64,000 nt of DNA from Gonatopus flavifemur. Lineage: Eukaryota > Arthropoda > Insecta > Hymenoptera > Dryinidae. The notes beneath the pieces are model-generated. The model worked only from the letters and a program-made list of their open reading frames with translations. It did not search any database and was not told the origin of the DNA. The position numbers were made by a program, and so were the translations under genes. This document shows, one piece after another, positions 47,380 through 61,288 of the stretch; within the stretch, counting starts at the first letter, position 1; each line of letters opens with the position of its first letter. The stretch lies in the NCBI GenBank assembly GCA_018340375.1, contig JAFFJZ010000006.1:25426001-25490000 (forward strand), given 5' to 3'.

Positions 47380-50300
47380 TTGCGGGTCCGTTCACGCAAT
47401 ATTGCATGACATGGGTTCAATTTTTTGACGAATATTTTCAATAAAATCATTTGTAAATTTAAGTTTGCTTTAAATACAATCTTTTTCAGAATAACGATGA
47501 TAATTCAAGCATCAAAATGTTACGATTCAATGTCGAATCTATCTTACGATATTGGTTGTTCGCGGGTAAACTCGAATAAAACAAAAGCACCCACTCGTCG
47601 GAGGGTCGATTCATACAACTGATGATAATATCGTACGGTGTCATGGTGTCCTTGTGGTGTAAAGGGATGTGCCTAACATTTACATGTACATGTATTTGTG
47701 CATGTGGACACTATTAGAACATTCGGAGTGTGATTCGATTGGAGTACGTGCGTTGTACGAAGAGAAAATCGACCTCGCTAAATGGAACATACTAGTATAT
47801 CCATCAATTTGCCAATTGAATTGACACGTAAATTTGAAACGGTCGTCACTGCGGTCCCGCATTGTCACTCTGTATACGTACAAATGCGAACACACGGGTG
47901 CATACACGGATACAAACACGTTCTTCGAACTCGTATTGTACTTTGACTCAAAACACCACCCCGGTATCAGGTTAAAATGAAGTTATAACTCACGCTGGAC
48001 GTATTATTCCTAGAATAACGTTGTTAAACTCGTTTTCGCTCATTATATACGCAATTTCGTTTTCACTTTCTGTGAAAATCAACTTTTGATAATATAATGA
48101 AATCCGTATTGGATAAAAGTGTATATATATATATATATATCATTTGCAGATCTCTATTCATCGAATGCCTGCGTCTCTCGAAAGAGGAGTATATATGACA
48201 CAAATACAATGGATACAACGCGCAAGATAGAGAGAAAGGGACTGACCTTCAAAAGGAACTTCGGCCTCGTTAAAAGAAGAAATACACACGGATCATCCTC
48301 ATCGTATGCACATTCGTTCGTATTCGTGGACACATTCTAAATGGGAATCCAGGAAAATTTAGGAAAATAATTGAAAGACATCGTCGTGGTCGTCATTGTC
48401 ATCATCGTCATCGTGGTCATCATCGTCATTGAAGTCATCGTCATCACCAACACCTTCGTTAACGTACTCACACACTTCAATAGAAAATTACTTCTGTGCA
48501 TCAATCAAAATCGGAACAAAAAATATAAATAAAAGACTGCCCAGGCGACGTCCATTGTTCACAAACAATGTGATATCTCATTTTCGAAAATAATGATCGA
48601 ATACACACACACGCACACAATCACACACCAACATACATACAACACGAAGGGTCCAGAAAATAAATAATGACGATTGACTATATCCAAATTGTGTCATATC
48701 ATTGATAAAGGACAAGATAAAAGTGTGGACACTGGCGAACAGACGAGTCGATAGTTAGAAACAAAATATAAAGTGCTTAAATACAATTTTAATAAGTCAG
48801 TCATTGGCTCAGGAAAAGAATACAATTAAAATTAAGTATGTATTATACATTTAAATAAAAACAAACCCACAGACACACAACATACAATAAAAGACACGAA
48901 CATTTTTACAACAACAATATTATTTTAACTTCTCCATCCACATCACGTTCTTTATAGAATAAGTTTGTATCCACCGCCGGATAGGATATCATCATTTCTA
49001 CATTTTCAATGAATTTTTCACCAATTATCGTGACGAAAATGAATAATTGAATGAATGGATGAACGAATGTTTCATCGTGTAATATTGAATTAGATAGAAG
49101 CTTATGATAATCGAAAAAGAAACAATTTCAAATATACACAACAATAGGAGAAACAAGAAGAAATCGCTAATGGAATTTTTGTGATTCTTTTCTAATATGG
49201 ATTATTATTCGTAGTGCGTCACCCTGGTCTTTCATTAATAATAAATTTCATAAATAATAATATATTATCGGAAAGAAGGAACAACTCTGAAGAAAGGTGT
49301 CCCTTTTGTTCGGGATTTATTATTCAATCGCTTGGACGTGAAAATCCTCGAAAATAATATAAACTGCCAAATAATAGAAATTCTAGCGAGAGTAATGAGA
49401 GAAATAGATTTTTTGTATTTTCTTTGATTTTCATTTTTGCCCCAAATATTGAAGCTTTATATCGAGAATCCATGAGACTCGGAAAAGAAAGAGGCAAAAA
49501 TCAACATGGATGACGACAGAAATTCAAGACGCGAATGAAACTGCCGAATTAAATCATCTCTGTTTTCCGTTGAAAATTATCAATTTTTGTTACCCTAGGT
49601 TTCATTTCTGATCAAATGAAGAATCGACACTTTGCATGGAAAGACAGAGTGATTTAATTGCTCAAACGACGCGAAACATAAATAAATAAATAAATAAAAT
49701 AATTAAGAAGTGTTCCGATTAAAATATAAATAATGATAATATTCAAATAAGCATGTAAAATATGAAAATCGGATGATATGGGTGAACTGATGGAATGAGC
49801 GATGAAAGATGTGTTTTGAATGGCAAATAGAAGAGCATTTAGATATCATTGATAATCATTATCAGATTTATATAAAATTCCTCGAGATTTTATTTCTTTT
49901 CATTATTAATTGAGAATCATTTGATCTCTCTTTCAAGATTATTAGGGAGACCAATTTTAGCGATTATTTTCGTTGCTTGACTTAATCCTGGTATCCTAAT
50001 TATGGAAAATACCAATAAACAAGAAAGAAGCAAATGTATGTGTATTATTTTTGTATCGAGAATCTTGAGGAGAAATATAACAAAAAAATGTGATCATTAT
50101 ATTGAAATTTGTTGGAGAGATGGTTTGATGAATATTCAACTGTTTGTTGTGATTTGTTTGTCAACCTTATCGATACTTTATAGAGAACAAAATTGGAGGG
50201 ATAATTCAAACGATTTGAAACTTTGGAGAGAAAGCTTTCTTCGCGTGGAACTTCAAAAACAGGTATTCATGGCATTTTTTTCTCTGTTTCCCAAACATTA

Positions 50301-50479
50301 TTCACTTCGATTAAAATTTGATAATTAGCTTTCTCTCATTCAAAGTTTTATGAAAAATGTTCGACGATGAATTCAATGAAAAGAGAAAATAGAATTAAAA
50401 TTCAACCACTTAACATTTCCGAGTAAAAAAAGCCTTGAGCGAAGCAATCATGATTGATTAATTGATTAATTGATGACAA
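47380..50479. other. No gene recognised downstream of the receptor
   Basis: AT-rich; includes a (TA)n tract (48122-48140), a TCATCGTCA-type trinucleotide-rich tract (48379-48445) that produces a Ser-rich frame with no other support, an ACACAC-rich stretch (48600-48645) and an (AAAT)n tract (49676-49700). This could be long 3' UTR or intergenic DNA. Confidence 0.5.
48379..48445. repeat. TCATCG-type trinucleotide-rich tract
   Basis: Irregular repeats of TCA, TCG and TCT triplets over about 65 bp. Confidence 0.8.
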
Positions 50480-50703
50480 GGGAAGTGGATTTCGGATGGA
50501 CGATGCATTGAATCATTGAAGACCAAACCTTCAACGAATTTTGCTGAATTATTGGGAAAATATATGAAAATTCCATGAAAAATGAAGAGAAATTTCAATT
50601 AAATTTCCACATATCATCCCAATAATTCGGCAAAATTCACTAATGATCGGCGAGTTAACTCTTCAATGATTTGATGGATCGTCCATTTGAAATCCACCTC
50701 CCC
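50480..50703. repeat. Inverted repeat with ~100-bp arms, MITE-like
   Basis: GGAAGTGGATTTCGGATGGA at the left pairs imperfectly with the reversed right end (GGAGGTGGATTTCAAATGGA), continuing through CGATGCATTGAATCATTGAA and GAATTATTGGGA blocks. No target duplication was identified and no coding sequence lies inside. Confidence 0.65.
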
Positions 50704-52045
50704 TATTTGATTGACATTTGTTCGATCGTTCCATCGTGAATCACTTATAAGTTAGTGATTAATAATTCAAAATTCCTGTACTGAAACTTGCTACCCGAAT
50801 TGATATTTGTTACATCGTATATAAAGTTTATTCCTTAACTTAATTGCAAATATTCATCATTTTTCATCAATTGTTTTTAATTTCAAAACAAAAAGAACGA
50901 GGTCCAATAATTTTTTTATCCTTGAAAAACTCCGAAGTCAGGCATTAAAAGGTGGATATTTATTCCAATTTATGATACAAATATATGCAAATAACAATTG
51001 ACGCTTTCTTTCACCTCGATAATATTCATTGAAAAGAAAAAAAATTGAGTGATTGTTCCGTGGTGAATTGAAGATATATTCTTTTTCTATTGAAGGAATC
51101 AAAGAAACATATATAATTGTATGATAACGAACTTATCTCATGTTAGAAATATGAATATTGCATCGCAAGGAGCAGCTGATGAAATGTTGATTGAACAACT
51201 TCTTCGAGAACAAACCTTCAAAAGTGAAACACTGAGATTAATAAAACACACAATTTGTCTAAAAAATATTCCAAAATGTTTTGTTTATCGAATACTGGAA
51301 ATTGTTTTTCAATATTCCAAAAAACAGCTGTTCCTTGTGAAATTATGAATATTATAAATATAAATGTTGGGAAGAAAAATTTTATACATCAAGAGTATAA
51401 CTCGGACAATTTAATAAACCGCGTAAAAAAGGAAAAAAGATAATACTCATTACAAATGAATTCCGCAAGGACAAAAAAATGAACAAATCTTTTACATGGT
51501 GTTTGTACATTTGAAAAATATGAATTATAAATATATAAATATATAGAACGTTAAAGTGCACACCGTTCAAATGCGATTGTATCATTAAATCAATGTATAA
51601 ACAAAAATTCACACCTTCAAACGATCTAACGAAACCGTAATTATTATTAATGTAAAATTTGCATACATTTTAGCGGATGAGGCTTCAGAAATTCGATGTA
51701 TATATCAAATAAATTCAAATGATCTTTCGTTAGTATACTGGAATTATCGTCATAGCGTAAAAATTTCATTACTAAAAGCATGTTTACAACTATTACCATT
51801 TCTGCGACTACTGATACTATCACTATTACTATTACTAATTACTATTACTATTGATAATATTATTATTAAATTATTATAAATAACTCAACCTAAATCTATT
51901 ACCACTTCGATAGATTATTCCTACTCATCGTACATTAATCGACTTTTTCGCTACTGCTATTACAGAGGTCAGATAAATGATATTGTAGATAAATCAAAAG
52001 AATTTCGAAAAATTCCTTTTGTTCCTTGAAATACTTTCTCCATAC
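50704..52045. other. No gene recognised
   Basis: Very AT-rich, with an ACTATTACT-rich tract around 51805-51865. Confidence 0.5.
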
Positions 52046-52364
52046 ATTGTTAGAAAAATTCTTAAATTTAATACGAAATTCTTTATGAAATACCTGATTT
52101 TCATATTGAATTCAATAATAGTTATCAAATTTAATATTGATGATGAAATTTCAAAATTTCTTTCTGAAATATAACAATTGTTTATTAAATTCCACAAATA
52201 TATCATTACAATTATTAACAAAAATTATCAACATTGAGAAAAAACTTCTTAACATTAGGAATTATATTATCGAATTCGATATTTTATTATGAAATTTAAT
52301 AAAATGATTATTTGAAGAACTTTAAGAATATTCTTATGAATTTCCAGACGGATTTTTCTAACAG
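52046..52364 (-). mobile_element. MITE family with CTGTTRGAAAAAT termini, copy 2
   Basis: The reverse complement aligns end to end with 12057-12362. The termini are TTGTTAGAAAAATTC (left) and CTGTTAGAAAAATC (reversed right). About 319 bp, in the opposite orientation to copy 1. Confidence 0.82.
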
Positions 52365-55300
52365 TATACCATATCTTCGCAGAGTAGTCAAATTCCATCA
52401 GAAAAGAATACAACATTGGCTGATCGGATTCTCCAATATTTAATGAATCGTATAATTTGCAACAATGGAAATTGTAATCAACTCGTTCGATGTAGATGAC
52501 CTCTGTGACAAAAGTAGGCGATATGACTTCATGATTACGTCAAATTTTCAACATTCTTTTCAAACACCGTTTCAAACCAACGCTCTTCGACCTAACGGAA
52601 AATACTTTTCATTCTCAACAATTTTATATATTCACGATGTCAGCGATCTTCTTTTCATAGAGGAGCTAGATTTCCAAATCCTTTTCGTTGGTGGAATTTG
52701 GAATGTTTATTTGTAATTGAAGCATATTCATATTTGGATGAATGTCATCGGCATGCGTAATGTATTTTAATTCATTATTCATTTTTTTAAATACAGAATC
52801 GCTATAGGCAATATATATATATATATATATTTGAAATGAAACATGAATCGTGTAAATAACTTCTGTGATAAGAATTTATTGATTAATCGTTGTACGCCTA
52901 TGATTATTATTATTAATATTATTATCATTATTATTGCCGAATGGAAAACCCCCTCGCACTGTGGTCCCAGAAAACCAGAAAGATGGCTATGAAAAGTAAG
53001 CATTCTTCAACTCATAATTTTTTTAAAATATTTTCTTTTTTCATATAAATTTCATGGAAGTTTTTTCTTTCTATTATTCAATGCTTGAACTATTATCACA
53101 TTTAATGAACTGGAATTCAGTATTTGGAATAGTATGTTCGTTGTTTTAGCCAAATTTTGGGACGATGGGACCATTATATTTCAAAATTGAGTGAATATAA
53201 GCAAGGAATAGGTATCAAAATTTATTTCTATTGCTCGTAATGATACAAGTCATTTTTCATAGACACTAAGATTATATTCCCTCAATTCTTCCTTGAATTT
53301 CAATGAATGATTTCGGAAACATTAAAATGCAATTCATTTTGTGTACCAAATTTTTTTTTATTTTGTTGCATTTTTAATTGTAACACAGGCATTAATTTTT
53401 ATTCAATCTTTGACGATTCAATTATTATTATTTTATTATAAAGAAAAATAATATTCATTATTATCATATTCTATTACTATTAATGTGTTATTTTTTGGAT
53501 ATTTTCATTCTCATTTTGTTGTCTTTTTCATTTTTATACAGCACAGTATTTGTTTCTAGTATTCAACGAATGAATTATTATTCTTATTTGATTTTTTATT
53601 TTGATCTTCTTTTCATTCTTTTCGTTTTTTGTTTTCTTTGGAGAGCAAAAATATGAAAGAAAAAATTCAAATGATTAAAGAGCACTCCTTGCAACGATGA
53701 ATCTGTTACATGAAGAGAAATATATATAAAGTTGGAACGACTTATCAAGCGTGCAGTAAAATAGGGATAGTAAATTATTTATAATAAGGATTATTACGCG
53801 TCTAATCATTTTTGTTATGGAATTTGTTATATACATATACATATACATATGTCCGATAAACTTTATTATAAATTCATCGCTATCCCAAGTTTTCTCTCAA
53901 TGTAAAAGGTCGTAAATGAATTGGATGAATAATTACAATTCAATTTCATCGTTTCATTATCTTGAAAAAATTCATTGTAATAAACACAAAATTCATATGA
54001 GAATATAATTTCATATTTGAGTTATATATTGAGATACGCATGCGTATACTTTGAACAAATGGACATATGGAAGAAAAAGTTATAAATAGATATAAATATA
54101 GATAGGTTATAAATTACATGAAAATATTATACACTTCGATAGACGAAATATAAAAACAAACAAGAAATATTGTAAAATAAATGAAAAAAATAGTTCAATT
54201 TAGCGAAATGAATATCGAGTAAATGAGTTTGAGGGAGAAGCGAAAATGATTGATCATCGTGCCAATTGTTAATAAATTTTAATACTAACAAAACTAAATA
54301 CGAAGGAATTGAATTAGGTTACACGAGCAACTTATATGTAATCATTCAATCCTCATCTTCGTCTTTGTTCCTATTCATTATTCGGTAACGTGAGAAAGAG
54401 AGAGAGAGAGTGAGAGAGAAAGAGATATAGATGAAAAAAAAAATAATAAAGAATATATAAATAATAAGTGAAAACTGATTTTATATCATTTTTTCATAAA
54501 CTTTGAATAATCATTTAAAGAAACAGGGAAATATGGGGGTAAAAACCTGATAAAAAATATTTCTAACGTGTCTCTTCGTGTACTTTTAAAACTCGCTAGA
54601 TTTAATTGCCATATATTTTTTACTATGGAAAATCCAATCTCTGTATGTATAATTAATAATATACTGTATGTACCATATATATCGATGTATCTAGGTTATA
54701 TTGTTATATTTTTTACGACAACCACCAACAATATACCGATATTCAATTCATCTTTCCTCAATGATTGAATATAATTGAAAGGAACTCGAATGCGATGAAT
54801 TTGATATCTCCAGTCCATATTGTATTTAAATATAAACCAAAAAGAACATACCGGTTACGAATTTTCATATGTTCCTAAAGAGATAAAAACAAACATAGGA
54901 TCTATTATAATATATTGCTCGAAGACACGCGTTGGAAAATAAGTTGGAATAATTATTTCATCCTCATTATTATTTTTTCATTATGATAATAAGAGAAAAT
55001 AAGACACGTGGTAATAGTCAAGTGAAGAATGATTTGATTTTTTCATCCAAAGATGCTCGTTCGGACCTAAGTATACGTGCACAAAATACATATAGAACAA
55101 TGAATCGAGATATAAGTGTTCCCAAGTAATTTATTCAAATTCAATCATCGTAGACAAATCTCTTTGCAACAAAAGAGCGTTATCAAAATCTCAATAATTT
55201 GTAATTTTTAATGACGCGGTGAAGCCAAGTATTGAACATGAAATGGCAAATTTTTTGCAACAACCCAGTTGAATAATAAATCATTTTTCTTATGTTTTAT

Positions 55301-57377
55301 TTGAATATTCAATATCTTAATTCAATAACTACTTTTTTTAGCGTGTATATCGAACATTTATATTTCATAAAATAACAAAAGCAAAATTAATTAACATTCT
55401 TCGGATGTTCCCAAATGAAATAAAACTGTTGGGAATTTGATTCGTCGTCAAATAAAATCCGTATCAAATTTTTCAAAATTTTCAGAATTCTAATTACTCA
55501 TTCGAATACAAAAAAAATGATGGAAATCACGCTGAACCAGAGTGAAACAATTATTCCAAGACCAAAGAGAGGGATATTTAACCTCGGTATTATGCTTTTC
55601 AATTTTTCTCTGGATCCTTTGTAATTTATATATATATATATATATACATATGTGAAACATTTTTCGATAATATTTTCTCATAGATCCGATTATAAATTCG
55701 AATCTGAAAAATGAAACTGAACCAACCCAACAAAGACGTATATACGCTTTGTACATATACGTCTCTGTTGCTCATTTGTATGGAAATGAAGGTATTTGAA
55801 TGGATAAATGAGATGCGTAAAAGGTGGATTGTGACAAAAAAAAAAAGATTATCAAAACAAACGTAATAAGCCGCACGTTATGCTCAAAACGTAGAAGAAA
55901 GTTTTACTCTGTACATGTGCTTAGTAAGATTCACATTATACATAATATACATAGACATGATATATATATATATAAATATATGAATAAATATAAGATGAAT
56001 TGTTATGAAGTACCTAATATTGAAGTGAAACAAGAGAAAATTAAACGTGTTGCGTTTAGAATGAATTCTTTCCTGCGATATAATCTTTTCGAGAAAAATA
56101 TCGTAGAAATTATGCATGTGTGTATATATTTGTACATATTTATACATAGATATATACATGCATGTATGAATATTAGATACTAAGTTATGAGGAAAAAAAA
56201 TTTATTAGCGCGGAAGGGTCCATCATTACGAATGTAGATCTTGGATTTTAAAATGAATGAGAGAGTCGTTGGAATGTACAACAATGAGAAATTAGGAAAT
56301 TTATCAGAATACGTAAGATTCTTTTCTCCGAATTGTCGTCGCGTACAATCATTATTTTTTCTATAATTCTATACAATGATTTCGTGGAATTTAAAATGTT
56401 CTATTCGATGTTGTACAGTTCAAGGACACGAACTAAGGAAAATAATACAATAATACAATGAATTGAAATGAGATGGGATAACAAGTGTTAATATATTCAT
56501 TATGAAATCAAATAGAACGCTCGATGGCGATTTGTAAATTAAATGAAACAATATTGCCATAAAAACATTCATGACAAGAAAATGCGATCGTGTCGTGTGT
56601 TGACGATACTTTAGGATACACTTACCATATTGATTATTATTCTATGATATTTTGTTTATTATGAATGACACACAAACACGTACATAACATTTAATGTTAC
56701 GATACATTTTGTAACGAAGTTCGTACGTTCTGTATGAGCGACATGAATAAATAAATTGCTTGCAGTATTTGTCTTCTGCAAAAAAATAATATTCCGAATA
56801 ATTCTTTCTTCGTGCGCACGTGAAATCCTTTACCCTGGGATTCGAATCCTAACGAATTCTATGAATATTCTCACAAAAAGCGCCAGGGGAATTTTATATT
56901 TTATGAGAAAGAAGGAATTCAAAAAAACATGACGCTTTTGGTTAAAAACTAATCAGATTCTTCTACGAGTTTCAAGGCTTTTTATGAAAAAAAATAAAAC
57001 AAACTTTTTTTTTAATGCCATGATGATGATAAAAATGCAAGGTGTAATGTATGTTACATATATTCAACATTCCTAATAGATTCAGCCACCAATAAGTTGG
57101 CTCCCCTTCAAAAAAAGACATTAAAATCAACCACTATACTGGTGAAAATTTTCTAAAAAAATAATTTGCTAATTAAATTGTTCAAATTTGCTAATCTAAA
57201 TTGGGATGTTCCTACATCAAGTTCTGACAGGATGATTGGAATCTAGTTATCTCAGATAAAACCGTCAAGAAAGTTTAGCAGTTTATCAGTTCTTAAACAA
57301 ATTCCACATAGCGCAACCCGTTTGAAGCCTGATAATAATTTTTTGCCCGGTTCTGCCAAACATTTCTAGCAGGGGAG
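52365..57377. other. No gene recognised
   Basis: Very AT-rich; contains ATT/TAT-rich stretches (52900-52940, 53410-53480), a GA-rich tract (54391-54427) and (TA)n tracts near 52812, 55627 and 55961. No protein motif in any frame. Confidence 0.5.
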
Positions 57378-57381
57378 TTGA

Positions 57382-58361
57382 GAAGGGATAATATCACTTT
57401 GTGGGCGGAAAAATTGAAGTTATTTTTAAAGTGTTGCCTACACTGGAAAAAAAATGTATTCCAGTCAAATAAATATTCATTTGTCCTGTACCAAAGAAAT
57501 ATTTATTAGAATTAACAAAATATTCTTTGGAACCAAAATAATTTATTGGAATCAAATAAACGATTAAAACCTATTTAATTCAAATAAATTCTTTTGGCTC
57601 CAAAGAATATTTTGTTAATTCTAATAAATATTTCTTTGGTACAGGACAAATAAATATTTATTTGACTGGAATACATTTTTTTTCAGTATAGAAGTCGAGA
57701 AAATGATAAATGTATGGGGTCTTGTGCATATGGAAGTACTAATCTTTGGGTACAAAAAACACTTTTTATTCAATTTTTCAAATCCAAAATGACGGCATGG
57801 TAGTACGATAAAAAAAAACATTTTATTCTCTCATGGTTTAAACGGGCGTACCGCTACAGGTCACAATTTTCAATGTAGAACAAAAAATAAAAAAGTTCCT
57901 CAAAATATGGCTCAAAATCTAGCTATCTACGTAGGATTTTTTCAATACCAGCTTTTTTAACGATTTTATAGCCGATTTTCGGACGGTTTTTTTGAAAAAA
58001 TCGAAAAAAAATTCCAAAATCACGCCATTTTCTTCAAAATTTGTTTTTTGGAAGAATCTCACGTGAATAGCTAGATTTTGAGCTATATTTTGAGGAACTC
58101 TTTTATTTCTTGTTCTACATTGAAAATTGTGACCTGTAGTGGTACGCCCGTTTTAACCATGAGAAAAAACAATGTTCTTTTTTTGACCGTACTACCATGC
58201 CGCCATTTTGCATTTGGAAAATTGAATAAAAAGTGTTTTTTGTACCCAAAGACTAGCACTTTCATGTGCAAAAGACCCCATAAATTTATAATTTTTTTTG
58301 ACTCCATGGCAACACTTTGAAAATAACGTCAATTTTTCCGTCCACAAAGTGATATTACTCC
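57382..58361. mobile_element. TTAA-type foldback element 1 of a three-element cluster
   Basis: The left end GAAGGGATAATATCACTTTG is preceded by TTGA (57378-57381), and the reversed right end GGAGTAATATCACTTTGTGG by TTAA (58362-58365). The arms pair for about 300 bp (CACTTTTTATTCAATTTTTC, CAAAATCTAGCTAT and others), leaving a spacer of about 130 bp. A second MITE (57441-57688) is inserted in the left arm. No transposase. Confidence 0.82.
57441..57688. mobile_element. Near-perfect palindromic MITE inserted in element 1
   Basis: TA flanks both sides (57439-57440, 57689-57690). The arms of about 110 bp are almost identical complements: ACTGGAAAAAAAATGTATTC, then TTTGTCCTGTACCAAAGAAA and TAACAAAATATTCTTTGGA. 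Removing it restores the outer arm, whose other copy reads straight through at about 58300-58320. Confidence 0.88.
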
Positions 58362-58365
58362 TTAA

Positions 58366-58659
58366 CGGGATACGAGCTTACCGACCGAGAACGGTTGTTT
58401 TCTTCCAAATTACTCGGAACTGAATCCATGAAAAAATCTCAAATTTTCAGGGATGATTCTTTGAGACCTAATGTACGTCGCTAAACAGCCCGAATTTCGA
58501 ATTTCGAAAACAATTGTCTTTTTCAAAATTTTTCGGGCTGTTTAGCGACGTACATTAGGTCTCAAAGAATCATCCCTGAAAATTTGAGATTTTTTCATGG
58601 ATTCAGTTCCGAGTAATTTTAAGAAAAAAACTTGCTCACATGGTAATTATAGTATCCTC
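58366..58659. mobile_element. TTAA-flanked palindromic MITE, element 2 of the cluster
   Basis: TTAA at 58362-58365 and 58660-58663. The ends CGGGATACGAGCTTACC and, reversed, GAGGATACTATAATTACC match imperfectly, then the arms become perfect over about 90 bp (AATTACTCGGAACTGAATCC through GACGTACATTAGG). About 294 bp with a loop of about 35 bp. Confidence 0.85.
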
Positions 58660-58663
58660 TTAA

Positions 58664-58857
58664 GGGGACACTAGCACCAGCACTTTAGCCAAGTCTTTCA
58701 TGTAAGATTTCGCCACAACACTTGAATATTCTCAAAATATCGCTCTATACAGAATCCCTTGAATGTCTATAGAAATGCTGTATAGAGCGATATTTTGAAA
58801 ATGTGACAGTATTTTGGAAAAATCTTACACAAAAAATGTCCCGGCGCTGGTATCTCC
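58664..58857. mobile_element. TTAA-type MITE, element 3 of the cluster
   Basis: TTAA on the left (58660-58663) and a decayed TTCA on the right (58858-58861). The ends are GGGGACACTAGCACCAGCAC and, reversed, GGAGATACCAGCGCCGGGAC; inner arms share TCAAAATATCGCTCTATACA. About 194 bp. Confidence 0.8.
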
Positions 58858-58861
58858 TTCA

Positions 58862-61128
58862 AGAAGTCTTGAACGATTAAAGAAAATAATTCTCCGAACA
58901 TTCAAGTTGTAAGTTTGATTATAAATTTCAGTGCTCTGCTTTCCTAAAAAAAATGTTTTGAATTGATATTAACATTGGTACAAGTATTGCCATCTTTTGC
59001 AGACCTAATAAATAGGTTGATCAGAAGATTATAATTATCAAATGAAGCAACGAAATACCAACTGTATGTAACTACTTGATAAAACCTGAAAAACGATGTG
59101 TATCCAACAGATGATAAAGAAAATTTCTCTCAGCAGTTCGCTAGAATTCCGTGCAGGAAATCTCTTTCTTGACTTACTCAACGTGTACTTGACTTAACGA
59201 TCGAACATATTACGTGGAACGACAATTTCATTGAAATCATTTGGGAAATTCTTCAACGTTCGCCCAAGCCTTCCCTGTCGCACGGACAATTCTTCATTCT
59301 TAAAACTCTCTTGATTTCATGATCATTTTCATTGAAATCCCAAAAACGAGTCAAAAGCACGAGTTCTTTTTTCTTTCTTCGGTAGATAAGAAGGAGATTA
59401 ACAAATTTCAATGCATATGTAATATACATTTTTTTGTACTCACATAAAAAAAACGATAAAAAAGAGCATTCATTGTCCCTGAAATTTGTAACTTATGAAT
59501 AGACATTTTCAAAATGAATGAACAAAAAAGGTGATTGAGTTGAAAAATATGCGAACCCTAATAGCACATAATATCCTTGTAATATTATCAGAATATTCCT
59601 ACAATATTGCTATTATTCTTCTCCTTATAAAACCACAGATTTTGTTTTTCATATAATTCGAGTTGTATTAGAAATAAAAGTATACTGCCCTCTCTTTTCA
59701 ATCAAACGAGCGATTGAATAAGAAAATAAATATTTATTATAGGGGTATTATATGCTATTGGGGAATTTTGATGAATTTCGTTATAATAATGAAAATTCTG
59801 TCTTTTGATGATATAAATCTAACATATTGAAGATGCAAAAAAATGCACGTATTATTTGACTCGTGTGAAATTGGAGAAGAGGCAGCAGGACAAAAGAAGA
59901 CAAAAGTTTCAGATTTTATTTGCCCTCGAGGAGACTTGTCATTACGTTCCGTTGAAAAAAAACACACTCCATTTTTTTCTGCTTTATATTTTCCACATCC
60001 TCTTCGAGCAACAGGAAACTGAATGAAAAAGAAAATACTTGAAAATGAGGAGTTGATAATAGGGATCGGAGTAATAGCAATGTTCTATCGCGTATTGAAT
60101 TTTGCTAATGAATGATTGCATGTGAATTTTGATTATCCGAGGCAAATTTTTTGCGATTGAAATCCGAGGTATCCAAGAAATCTGAAATTCGCGATGGATT
60201 TTCGCATTGGAACTCCCACTGTTTTGGAGTGAGAACCTACGGAACCTCGCCTGATTGTAAATTATGGGATGATAGACGTTTGAGATTGGATAACGATGGA
60301 TATCAACCCTCCTAATAACACCTCTTTATTTGTAGGTTGCAGGAATCGAAGTAGTCACTGGTATCCATTTTTAATGCAAAACCGTCCCAAAGCATTAAAA
60401 GGGTTTCCCCTTCGGGATCATCGAAACACACTGGGATGGATTCACCTTGATTTCTGTGGATCTTTGCAGAAAGGAGTGGGAGCTAGGAGTTATTTTACGA
60501 AAAATAAGTTGCCAATGATAATTCGAAGTGAATCCTTAGTAGAAATGCTTTGAGGATTTACAAGTTTTATAACAATTGATTAACCAAAAACTGAAGACTT
60601 GAAACTAGCAACCGGAGATTTTCCTGAACGTTCGGAAAACGTGCTTGGTTACACGAAGAACGTGTATATAACATCTCAGGATATTCTGAGAACGTCGCAT
60701 GTATGTCCCAGGTACATATAAATGTCCCGTTAAATTCTATTTATGTCCACCGTACGACATTCTGGCATCTCGTTCAATGAAAGAATAAATTCGCATTCTG
60801 AACTTGAAATCACTCACATAGCAATTTTGATACTGAATTTTTAAAGAGTTCTAAGAAATATTTTCAAAATCACAAATCTTGCGTAGACAGCCCGAGGAAG
60901 ATATGGTCTTTTGGTATCCAGTTTGAGAAAAAGTTTGAACATTCGCCAAGAGTAACCAGTATTTTTACATAAAATAATATATTACGTTATGTCGAATCAT
61001 ATATCTTAAATGATTTCAATGTTTTGGCAGAAGAACTCAACGGAAAAATCGTCCTAAGAGTGGAATATTAACCTTGCACTTGATCTATGCAGCATTGAAT
61101 TTCTCAAATTTTGGTAAACGAAAAACAT
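58862..61128. other. No gene recognised
   Basis: AT-rich sequence; the 85-codon frame at 60296-60553 has no family match. Confidence 0.5.
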
Positions 61129-61288
61129 AATTTAGCTGCCACAGCGAAGTGGCTAGCACGGACATGGACAGCCATTGAATTACCTCCTGCAGCTACATTT
61201 TAACTGTTACAGCGAATGAATTAGTTATGGAAACTAATTCATTCGCTGATTTAATGGCTGTCTATTTCCGCTATGTATCGCTAATTTG
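61129..61288. mobile_element. Short MITE with central 16-bp palindrome
   Basis: Imperfect pairing of AATTTAGCTGCCACAGCG with the reversed right end AAATTAGCGATACATAGCG, then GACAGCCATTGAAT with GACAGCCATTAAAT. Near the right side AGCGAATGAATTAGTT (61211-61226) and its exact complement (61232-61247) form a hairpin. Confidence 0.5.

Noticed and set aside
48396..48593. Frame starting with a poly-Ser stretch.
   Set aside because: Produced by TCATCG-type simple repeats, with no conserved sequence after it.
56835..56855. GGGATTCGAATCC, resembling a tRNA T-loop on the minus strand.
   Set aside because: The sequence is a self-complementary word with no A-box or stems at the expected distance.
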